The notes beneath the pieces were generated by a model. The model was given only the letters and a program-made list of their open reading frames with translations, was not told where the DNA came from and searched no databases. A DNA stretch of 60,000 nt from NCBI GenBank assembly GCA_030141605.1, contig JAQGDQ010000038.1, positions 498,001 through 558,000 on the forward strand, given 5' to 3'. Source of the DNA: Tubiluchus corallicola (taxonomy: Eukaryota; Priapulida; Priapulimorpha; Priapulimorphida; Tubiluchidae). The translations under genes and the position numbers were made by a program. Positions 29,401-41,200 of the stretch are shown one piece after another. Position 1 is the first letter of the stretch. Each line of letters starts with the position of its first letter.

Positions 29401-30044
29401 TACCAATTATATCGAAATTTTTCTGATTTTCTCCTCTTAAGCTTATGTGCTCAGTAAAAAAGCTATCAGTTTTTTATTTAAGTTTATGAGTTACACTGTA
29501 TGTCACTCTGTCTGCCTGGTACAGTCATTGTGTGCATAGAACTTCATAACATAGTTTCGTATTAAGCATTATTGGTTCATATTGTGTCACTTTAAACTGC
29601 ATTGTTTTGTGTGATCATTTTTGGTTTCATATACACATTGGTTTTACCCAACTTTTGTTTGATAAAACATAGTGGTATCATTAGTATGACAATACGTATA
29701 ACATTGATATGGCATTTACGTTCTTTCCAGTTTTGATTAAACCATCTAGATTATCATATTTCCATGACCCTGACCATCTAAGCTCTCTAGTAAAGACTTA
29801 CATTTGTTTTCCATTTATAGATTGGACCGAAAACGAACGAGAAAAACTTGGCCATGAACTTAGTGACGTGTTCTTATACTTGATACGTTTAGCTGAGAAA
29901 TGCCGCATAGATCTGCCACGAGAAGTGCAGGCTAAACTAAAACTTAACAGTGTGAAATATCCTGCAGAAAAAGTTTATGGTTCTCGTAAAAAATACACGG
30001 AATATGGTGATGCAGCTACCGATACGTCCGCAGCTTCCAGCTAA
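26413..30044 (+). CDS. DCTPP1: dCTP pyrophosphatase 1 (MazG-like NTP pyrophosphohydrolase)
   Basis: Four exons, 26413-26528, 28292-28402, 29210-29244 and 29821-30044, join in phases 2, 2 and 1 to give 161 residues (human 170). YHTPRNLLLAMVGEVGELSELFQW carries the first metal-binding pair, E68xxE71. HELSDVFLYLIRLAEKCRIDLP carries E100xxD103. Together they make the EXXE-EXXD motif of all-alpha NTP pyrophosphohydrolases. The tail NSVKYPAEKVYGS..KYTEY matches the family end. The enzyme hydrolyses dCTP and modified dCTPs to the monophosphate and pyrophosphate, protecting the nucleotide pool. Exon 3 is only 35 nt long. The start is the first of two adjacent ATGs; translation from the second would lose one residue. 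The N-terminal 38 residues are low in conservation, as in other members. Confidence 0.95.
27303..27330 (+). repeat. CA/TA microsatellite
   Basis: A short run of ac and at dinucleotides in DCTPP1 intron 1. The rest of this 1.76-kb intron shows nothing else recognisable. Confidence 0.7.
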
Positions 30045-30564
30045 TGACAATTGTCATTTGACAAAATTAATGTTATTCGCTGGTCAGTGTGAATATTGAA
30101 AACTCACTTTGACATATTTGAAGGATTAGCATAACTAGGGCTATTATGCTTCTAGTACTTGTTGTCGACAACACAAATTTGTTGCAACAGTTTTAATTGG
30201 GTATTGCTGTTTAGGACAGCATCCAATGCTTGTGATATTTACACTAATCTACATTTTCAGTATTCTAAGAACCGAGTGCACTACAGACTGTGGTGTAGAC
30301 TAAAGTGTTTGTGGACACTAGTGCACAGATTTTATCTAGCTGTGATTGAGCTCATAATTCATGTTCGTAGCTTAAAGTTTACAGACTAATATCCCTTTGC
30401 ATTAAATGTGTAAGAAATGACTGTACATTAGATAGGCTCAGATGTGGTTTGCTCACGATCATTGGTAGTTCTCAGACCGGGCCTTTTGGCAAGTTTTTGA
30501 GTACAACGTGTATGAACTACATATATGTATATCATTTTAACATTGTAAGTTAAATTTCTTCAAA

Positions 30565-30793
30565 ATGATTATTAAATTGCTCTGTATGTCTTTTATAGTT
30601 ACATAGGTACACATCATCTGTGTATATAAATTTCATGTTTACTGTTATGGAAAACATGGTGACCGATTGACACAGCGAATGATTATTAAATTGCTCTGTA
30701 TGTTTTTCATACTTACGTAGATACACATCATCTGTGTATATAAATTTCATGTTTGCTGTTATGGAAAACATGGTGACCGATTGATACAACGCT
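30565..30793. repeat. Two-copy tandem repeat, 114-bp unit
   Basis: Atgattattaaattgctctg begins at 30565 and again at 30679. The copies differ at few positions and both end with ggtgaccgattga. The repeat lies just beyond the 3' end of DCTPP1, in the space between convergent DCTPP1 and FKBP6. Confidence 0.9.
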
Positions 30794-32292
30794 TGTGTTC
30801 AAATACTACCTACATTGGTTTTTTTCAAGCCATGTTCCACTCGGACTAGGCTGGCTGGCTGCTTTCCTAGTCTAAGCAGACTTAACTAGTCATGTGGGAA
30901 GAAAGGCGACCGAGTGATAGGCTATAGCTTGCATGCTGAGCTTACGAATATAAATACCCCATTCAGCTATCCCTGAACTGTTAGGCACGGGACCTTTTTC
31001 TTCTGCTTCTTGCTGAATTGGAACTTCTTATTTTTAATGATGATAAGTTGTTATATGTACGTCTGAAATTCTTTTCTAAAATTGTCTTAGTTATCTACTT
31101 AATTTTTATGTCTGCGTAATGTGCTAGTGCATATGAACAATTCAGCTGCACACTTTTTATATCAAATATCAGTTGAATTGCACTACTTTAGTCATGCTTT
31201 TTATTTTGACTATTTTTCCCCACACAAGAGACCAGACAACCAAATCCTAAGGTTTGGCCGTTTTTTGCATTCAGAAAACTAGGTTCCTTCTCAAGCTCGA
31301 TGTTGCAGAATTTAGCACATGCTACTCAACCAATAGAAAATACTCAATTCCCAAGAGATTAGGAACCCTTAGGTACCTGTTAGCTGTTTTTTATGTTACT
31401 AAGGATTTTCCATTGTTACTTCAGATAGATGCATCAGTAAGCATTTTGTACCATAACTAACATTTTTGACTATGGCTTGTTAAATAATGTATTGTTTAAT
31501 ATTGGAATACGTTAGCTACTTGAAAGCATAAGTTCAATACTGTGTTTGGCCATTCTGAGAGAGCCTAAGGTAAAGGTTATCTCATGCGTGTCTGGTAGAG
31601 ACTATTATACATAATTGTAGTTAACATTTTAGTGCACAAAAAATATAAACGTTGTTTTTAATTACCTTCTTTATTATTTTATGTATAAAAATAAAAATAA
31701 CATCTTATGCTATTGTGCTGCACCTGAGCAATTGTTTAAACTTCTTTCATAATAAAACATATACCATAAGAATTTGATTACTAGCTTTGAGATTCAGTGT
31801 TGTCTATATTAATAAAAGGAATGTTTACATACAACGCAACTGTGCATTTATGTAGTTATACACGATACACTGCAAACCATAATAAACTGACATATCCAGT
31901 AAAATATTTGGTAATAAACAAAAAAGGGATAGGGAATGTAATTCTACATTATATATCATAAGTCTAAGATAAGAAATGAAAACTAAAATTATCCTTAAAT
32001 TTCAAAGAATGACAATTTTTCCATTTATCCCTAAAAGACTGGTATTTGGCACTCACGATTAATTTTCGTTCAGATTAAGTGTACTGTAGGTGCTTTCCCA
32101 GTACAAGAGCTCCATACAGCAAAAGAAATTAATCATTGAATTATTTACAAGGTTACAAGAAAATCCTGCTTAACAAATCTCAACTCACCACGTCTGCTGA
32201 TGGTTACATAAAAAAACATTTTAATATTGCACTAACTATGGTAAGAACTTCAACACGACAACTACGTGATAATGTTGTATGAAATGGTCAGC
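30794..32292. other. Intergenic, between convergent DCTPP1 and FKBP6
   Basis: AT-rich, with no supported gene. It presumably contains the FKBP6 3' UTR: minus-strand AATAAA-type hexamers occur near 31670-31700. I see no mobile element here. Confidence 0.4.
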
Positions 32293-35200
32293 CTACGTTT
32301 CTCCAAGTTCTGTTTTCTTTGACACAGTCACATACTTGTCGTCACGAACCTATCAAAGAATCATCATTGTTACATTTGCTTATAATATAAGGACACCAAA
32401 GAACTGAATTCCAATGCATGTATCACAATCGTTAGTGACCTACACACTGTGCAGAGTTTCTTTTTACAACAGCATAAGCAGGTTACAGCACCCATTAAAA
32501 CAATATATTCGAGTTACGGGGTGAAATACTTCATTTTCTTTCTATTTAATTCTATTTAAAAGTTGGTTTCAAAATATAAATGAAATAGTACTTGACACTG
32601 TGACCTATAAGGGGCATCATCTATTTATTGTGGAGTTGTAGTTTCAAGACGTTGTTCTGTTTATATAGCTTATTCAACTCTGAATCATTTTCTACTTATC
32701 TGTTATGTGGTGCCTATTACCATGAAACAGTACTAAGTCATGCTTACTGGTATTCTATCCTAATCCTATACAATATCCTAGTGTATCCTATGTTAAATCA
32801 ATCCAATGTCCTATAATTTAGATTCCTTACCACAACTTCGAGATTCATGTCTCTGGCAATCTGCACCACAATTTGTAATTCATCTTTATCAAAGCAGTTT
32901 TCGTTTAATGGTAATCTAACTACATCCTTGTTTTCAATGAACTCCCTGAAAAAAGATTGTATAACCATTAAGGCAAAGTGCTTTTTTTATCGTTATAGTC
33001 TTAAAGTCTCTCTATTTTAAGCAGTAATGCTTTTACAACAATTTGCCAAGTAAAGAATGTGGAAAAATATAGGTACAATGGTATAATTTTGGCTAATACT
33101 TACTCAAGTTTCTTGGTGACCCATTCTCTCAATTCACTTTTCTCTTTATTTGATTTACTCGAATCTTCAGTTTTTTCACATTTTGCTACAAAATAAATGA
33201 TAAGTTCATCACAATTTTTTTCATGCTATTTAGCTTCTCATAGCCAATTAATTTACCATTGGAAGGCTATTTAGTCTACTTGCTGTAAATAATATACAAC
33301 TAATCAGACGCATAGCAAAGGGCAGGGGACAGAAGGCATTCGACATAGTAGCAATTAACAAAAGTTTTCAAACTACAGCAAAATTGTCTATTCAGAGATC
33401 ATTGTAGCTGACTTAATTACTACGTATAGCCTAATAAAAAGCTAATGTTATTACTTAATGGCGTTTGTAGAGTGTCGTGTGACTTAGCAGATCGATTATT
33501 TTGGGTGACACAATGGTGTTATTCTCTAAATGCCGATTATATTATTGTGAAAACCTGCGATGCCCTGTATCTTTCATAATCTTTGCATGTTTCAATATTG
33601 TAGCTCAATGTCTTACGTTTATCGTATTGCGAACAACTTTCCTAGACCAACGCATAGAAAAGAGTTATTCTGGTGCAGTACAGTAAATTAAACTCAGGGT
33701 GATTCTTAAAAACAATTTGTTTATCCATTCATGTCAAAAAATGAAAGTGGGTCTCAGGGACACAAAAACATGCACAATTTGTGGCTTCGCCCACAAAACG
33801 AATGATCAAGTAATTAAAAAGTAGGGTGCTAGAAGTGTTTTTGCCCCAGGATGCTTTAAACGCTTGATACACCATTGCAACTAATTTTGTTTTTGATTAT
33901 TACTGAAACAGTGAATAGAACAAACAACTCATTTCTATATCAATAAGAAGAACTGTGTTCAGAATAACCTTTTTCAAGATTCTGGCAACAACATATTAAA
34001 GATAATTAGCCTTCTCAACAGGGTGGACTAGGAACATAAGGAATCACATAAATAAACTACCTAGGGTCTTTTTTATGTTGCTTATAAAAATAAAGTTGAT
34101 GAATTTTTGCTTGTATGATGTCAATATGATGACCTTGAAGGACAAAAGCAAAACCTCATTTCTACACTGTCCTGGACCTGTGTTAGATCTTATTTGCATG
34201 CAACCTTGTAATCTCTGGCACGTTAAAAGAACAAATAACTAACATTAAGCACTGCAACAGTAAGAAGAACTAACTAATGTTAAGCACTGCAACAGTAAGC
34301 CTTTTCTCAATGCTATGGAAGATGCTTATAGGATCACCCTACTAGTTCTTAAATGCTGACAGTTTGCTTGAAGGGCTAATATTACTGCTGTTTTCAGAAT
34401 TTACAGGAATACAATTAGTGTTTCCTAGTTAAACTGAAGTTTTCACAGTCAGCAACGTGCAAAATAAACGTTAACAAAGCCAAACAATTAAAAACCTGCA
34501 AATGCTTTCTTCATTCTTTCATACAGCATTTTGTCATTCATTCTATCATGTTCTCGTTTCTTATTTAAGTCAATCAATGCGTTACGCACATCCCTGTCAT
34601 TAGGTGCCAGCTTCTGTGCTTTCAACAAGGCAGTCTCAGCTTCACCAAAGTCATGAAAACTGGCTTTTGCCTGAAACATCACACATTAATAGGTAAAAGT
34701 CGTTTTATGTAGCATTGTGCAGGTACACTGGCAAATATTACAAAAAAGTCCTTTTAATTCTTATACTTTGCCTGTCACTAGGTAATCTGCAAGCTTGGCC
34801 AAACCGATTGCTTTTGTTGAATGGCACATAAAAAACATAGACTGAGTGGTTTGCTGAAAGATCAAATTAGCATTGCTTGAGGAGAATGATTCAAAGAAAA
34901 GTGGAAAATGCAATGTACAGAAAACCCAAAGTAACACTGTACACTTCACACTCAGTTATTGTACAAACCCATGCAGTGACATATAGGAAATGAATGTTTT
35001 GTGCAGTTCAAGACAACTGTTAGAGGAAAAGTCAAGGGTTCAAAACAACCTTTAAGACATTTTAACGTTCGACTAAAAATATTGAAATTGGCGCACAATG
35101 TAAACGATTCAGACATCTTGCTTAAAAATACACTAAAGAATATTACAATCATTCTCACCTCCCACTAGACAAATTCAGCTGCAAAAACGTTTGAAAATCA

Positions 35201-38200
35201 TGACGAAAATTCTGAGTTGCTAAAATGACTGCAAACTTCTGAAAACTGGCAGCTTAGCTAACGTTTACTCATAAATATCACAAATCCAGCTATCCAATTT
35301 TTTGAAAAAAATTGTTTTATCATTACAGTGTGCTGCTTTTTTCTATTGGCCGCATTATTTCTTAAAAGTACAAGTGAGCTCAGGTAGGAAATGATTACAA
35401 CTTTAAGCATTTACTAATTATACAAGCTAGCTATCGGACTTTCATTGCTGAAACTTTCCAACATTTTTCTGGACATTAAAAAGATCAGCTTTCTGGAGAA
35501 CCTCGATTTCTCGCTTAATGCTGAATATAACAATACACTTGGGTAAAATAGCATGAGTGTTAAGTAGAATAAAATAAGCAACACATCCCAAAAAAACCAC
35601 TAGACAGACATTTAAATATCAATGGAAGGTTTTTTCAAGTACAAAATATTTCAGCATCCATTAATGGCAGCCCTCATAACTGAAACTAATTTAATGTAAT
35701 TAATGCAAACTATAATTTAGAACTTATTTAGAACTACAATTAAGAATTTATTAACCACCCAAGATGCATTTACGGTTTATTATATAGAATAGCTTTTCCA
35801 TTAATATTATGGTCCCGTTGATCCTAGATCTAGTAAATCTGAGAACGATAATCATTTGTAAACAGAATTGATTGCAATGATAATCACTCATGTACAATAG
35901 AAGGACTAGTTGTATACTTAATGCTCAACTATAAGAACATGAAACCTGTAAACATTCAGTAGGTGAGGCAGCAACTGCATTGGCCCACACTTTTGGAATA
36001 TTGGTCAACCCTGGAAAAATGTTGTAATTCTAAATTCATCAAGTTACTTTAGTACCTGTTTATAAAGAAGGCCCTGCATTCATTTCCAATCAGAGGAACA
36101 TTGATTTAGAAAGTATATTGAAGGGGAAGTGACGAAACTACTGCCACAAAAAAATTAATTCCAGAACTCTGTTGCAACTGGATGCCACTGCAAACGTTTA
36201 CGAAGGAAAAATAATAAAAGTACACGAAAACCACAGTAAAAACATGCAAATGTACTTAGAGGTATCTACGGTTTGGGTTAAAGACAGTCTCTGTGATAAG
36301 CGTGACACCAACTGCTGTGCAGTAGAAGCTTCCTTATTTCCGGCATTTTTTATACTTTTTGAAAATTCTCATAATATTAGTGATGGTTAGTTCAGTTTAT
36401 TCCAATTATTACATAATAATTTGGTGCCAGTTGGGTTAAACTGAATTAATTGCTAAGATTTAGTTATACAGATTATACCAAGTATAATGCATTGTTTTAT
36501 TCTCTTTGTAGTCTTTCGTTGGTGTAATTTTAAAGATTAATTTTAAATTTTAAATACTAAAATTCATAATTATAGTTTACATTAGTTATACTGACAAGAA
36601 TTCCTGTAATGGGTGTCAAAATATTTATATTTAAATAAAAACCATCCATTGACACATTCATATCTGTTCAGTATTTCACAAAAATGGATGTCAAATCATT
36701 CAGGATAAGTCCCAAAACGTGTATGCAAACAAAAGTTTTAGATTCAGAATAAGCCAATCAACATAATGCACACTAAATGAATTACCATTACCTTGCCAAG
36801 GTGAAGATATGCTTTGGTACTGTCAGGGTCCAACTCTAGAGCTTTCCTCGAAAAAGTGATTGCCCTGTTGTACCATCCAGCCTTATTTGCTGAAACAGCA
36901 GCATTGAGGGCAAGTTTAAGAGAAAGTTCATTGACACGTGTTTCCTCTGCTTCATTTGCCAGGTGACGTTCTTCTAGCAATTCCAATGCCTAAATATGGC
37001 AAATTATACATTCAGAGCTTTAAAAGCACAGACGCAGACATAAATATTTTTTCTATCCTTATATAACACTATACGTTATATGTGTAGTTTATAATAAGTG
37101 ATTACAATTACATCATTTGGAAAATGGAGCAAAGAATGACTGGGGCAAGTGGCTTGGCAGTAAGCTCTCTTCATAGTGTTATAGCTAGCAAAGCATACTG
37201 AATTGATATTGGGTAATAATTGATTAGTATTAGTATTCACATAATTTTAAAATTATTATTAGTACAGTAAGTTCTCGCTTAACAATGCTAATGCATTCCA
37301 GCGAAACATCATTAAAGGAAGAAAAAGACTTCCATAGAAAGGAGTGTAAAAGAATTGAGATACGCTCCAAAGGCAAAAATCAATGTTGCTTTAAACATAT
37401 AAATTAAATGATTTATGAGTTTTATTCGTATCTTTACTGATTAACTTCTTTCTGTTTGCTTAAAACTACCGATCTTTCTTACAAATGCCTAGCTAGTTAT
37501 TTCTTTTTTGTAAATGTTGAAGCATTACGCACTTAGCAGTTAAACACTGCATAGTAAAAGCCAAGCTCTGAGGCAGCCTTGAGAAACTTTCATCTAGATA
37601 CTCAGTCTGGTTGCTATAGGAACAGGATGCGGGCAAAATTCCTTCACATAAAGTTTGCCTTCTGGTGCCTGGAAGCGTATAAATCGCGAAAAGACCATAT
37701 TGCACTCGATAGTCAGTAGTCAGTTTTTAGTAGTCAGCAGGGAAACAAAAATATATAATAATTGCACTGTTTTACATTACTAATGCATTTTTAGAATAGA
37801 ATAACTCAGTACTTATTGTTTCAATGCTTCAAATGTGGTAAAAGGTTGTTGACCAACTAAAAAAACCTTTGAGCAAAGTAACAAAAAAATCATCATTAAA
37901 ATAAAACGTGCATCGTTAGGTGAGGAAAAGGTGTTAAATGTTCAGCATTGTCAAAATACTAAGCAGGGGGTTGTTAAGCCAGGACTTACTGTATATCAAA
38001 AATAATTTTACACATAAGGTGTGTTGATATTGCCAAAAGTTATGCATTTCGTTAGCAGTGGATTTTCAAACTAAATTTTCGAAAATAACCTTTTCCGAAT
38101 GCAGTAATCTAAAACTTTTAAAAACATGGCAAATACATTTAAAAATAACACAACCTCAAAATGTGTATGTCAGTACATCAACCTGATATATATAAGAAAC

Positions 38201-41200
38201 AGCTAAAGCCTCCTAAAAATCTTACTTTACTGAATGTTCTGAAGGCTTGCCTCGACTTTTCGTGACCAAACTGTGTTCTGCCTCTGCTCCTGTAGGTTTC
38301 AATTACCTTAATAAATTCCGCGAAAGCCACCCTTCGCTTCTCATCCTATCCATAATAAATATCATTTTCAAACACAGTAAATATAATATAATATCTGGTA
38401 AGAGAGAAATTTTGCCTTTTGGCTATTTTTGCAAAAAAGACTCTTTATACAATGTAGCAAAATTTTGTTGTTGCTTTTTTAATTTCAGTTTTCTGTACTT
38501 GACAGTATGATAATAATGACAGTTTTTTGAGATGAACGTTTTTACCTCTGACATTCTTTCGTAAGCTTCAAGAGGAGTATTGTCCACAAAGTCAAGCAGC
38601 TCAACCTCATAAAATACGGTAGCATTCGGAGGAATTCTAGGCGGGCATCCCAGCTCAAGATAAGCCATTTCTGGACGGACAATGAAGTTTGCCTTTTCAT
38701 TTTTCTTCATCGTGGATATTCCTAGATCCAATCCCGGAACGAGGTCCTGCCCTGGAAAATAATCATTTTCTTTTATAAACAAGGGAAAGTCTCTTGGGAA
38801 CTGGGAAAGTTTGATTGCATTTTGGGTAGCTATTGCGTCATCCTGCGTAATATCAAAGTATGCAGCAAATTGCTATCTTATTATCACCAGTGGGGTAACA
38901 GAAACAAGATGGGGAGGCGTCATTAGTTGTGAAAAATGTTAGTATGATGATGTAGTGCAATGTCATAAAAAGGATTTCATTCAGAAATTTTAACCATTAA
39001 CATAAAGTGTTATTAAACATACAACTGTACACAAAACTTTTCAGCATGTCACTGCCAACAAACAAAAAAAATGGAATGGTTCTGTATTGCAAAACCCGCT
39101 TAGTGCTCAAATTTTAAACACTTTTATTATAAGGTGGTGAGAGTGAATGTTTATTCAACACACCTAGTCGTGTTCGTCTTGGTTTATTCTGGAGATATGT
39201 TGAATCAAATGGTTCATCAGCATATTCGAAAAATCCATTATAATGAACTGCAAAGAGCAACATATAATTAGGCAGTGGAAATTAGAACAAAAACTTCAAT
39301 ACATTAAAACTAATTAGACACACTGGGAGCCCTACACAATACACTAAATATGGTTAACCTAAAGTAAGTGGTGACTTTATTGCCTAGACAAAAATGATAC
39401 CACCATGTTGAACATTTCCTGTAGATAGTTTGTAACAGAATGCGTGATTGATATGAACAGTCTTAAGCACAGTTCAGCCATCAGTTAAAGCAGTGATAAT
39501 GGCTTTGCCATTAAAACGGTTATGATACATTTTTATAAACACTTCTATATAGGTACTACATAAACACCTATTATTATAGATACTCCAAGACATGTGCAGA
39601 ATAATTGCTTGTTCCGTGACTTATTGCAAAAAAAAACAACTGCTAGATTCAACTATACTATAGCAAAGAACAATGTTTTCCTAAAGTCTTGGCAAGAAAA
39701 CAACATAGTAGAAAGTGAAAACATCTATAGAAGTGGAATATGCTTTTAAATATCATGAAGCGAAATTACAGTCACTTAGTTATATTGTAGGGTTTGTTCA
39801 ATTACGTAATTTTGTTTTAGTATTTTGAAATTGTAATACAGATAATCAAATAAGCCAAATTGTCATACAGTGTGAATGCAAACCTTTGAGTGGTGTTTAG
39901 GTTTGATGTAGTAGAGAGAAGAATCGTCAATAAACTGCTGCATTATTTACTCACAAGTCACAAATGCATCAGGTGGTACATTAAGCCCGGAACCCTGCTT
40001 GATCATCTTCTTAAATACAAGTCCCTGGCCATTACTTATGTCTTCCATATTCTTTAGCAGGCTATCAAAAGGACTCTGAAATAAAGTTTTACAAGGCAAA
40101 TTATTCAGTTTTCCCATAACAAAAAGAAAATATTGTTATAACAAGTCTCTATCATTTGACAATTTCAGATAGTCAGTGGCGTAGCAAGTGCTTGTGGGCC
40201 CCGAGGGCCAAATAAAACTTCTGACACCCTACCTCTTTCATGTTTTGGTGTATTTGTTTTGTGGGTTGGAGCCACATATTATGCACTTTTTGGGTCTCTG
40301 ATACCCACTTTTCTTTTTCGACATGATGGGATAAGGTTAAACGAATTTTTTCCAAGAATAAACCTAAGTATGATATGCATACTGTACCATAATAACAACT
40401 TCTTCCTATACGTTTGTCTAGTAAAGTTGGTCGTAACATGATAAAAGTTAAACATTTAGTTCTAGCTTTAAAGCATGCTAAGATGATGAAAGGTACAGAA
40501 CACTACAGGTTTTCACAATAATATAATCGACATTTAGAGAATAATGACACTGTTTCTCCCAAAATTATCGATCTGCTAAGTTACGCACCACACCACACAC
40601 GCCACCATTGAGTAACAATATTAAGATTTTTGCTAGGTTGTATGTAGTGATTAAGTTAGCTACGATGATTTCTGACTAGCTAATTTTGTTGTAGTTTGAA
40701 AACTTTTTTTAATTGTTAATGTCTGATTAGTAATTAATAATTAACAGTCATTAGACTCTAGAAGAATTTTGAGTGCTCTCACACTAGCGCCCAATGATGA
40801 CTGCCTTTTGTTGCTGCCCACCCCCCTTGTTATGCCCCCGCTGTGTACATTTATTATTTTACATAACCAATGGAAAAAACCCTAAAACCCTAAAATAACA
40901 CTAAACTTTCAAAGAAACAGCACTTTTCTATTCAATTCATCACAGCAACTTCGAAAGTGCCGCTGAAACTTTCATTATCTCAATGCATATAAAAAGTATC
41001 CTGCAAAGTTTCAATTTTTCAGGCAGTTCAGAAAGTTATAAGCCATAAGTCTTAAATAATGGAATAACCTAATTACTCATCAGCATAGCCTACTACTAAC
41101 GTTGAATGGTGCGACTGGAATGTAGCTCATTACCAAGGATAATCTTCTAAAGTGCGACATTAAACCAGCAGTAGCATTTTAACCACTAAAACGATGTGCA

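Noticed and set aside
40173-40439. Frames on both strands at 40.17-40.44 kb (and 33501-33686)
   Set aside because: They fall inside the paired hAT-derived elements. Only a broken transposase start is present, so they are not genes.
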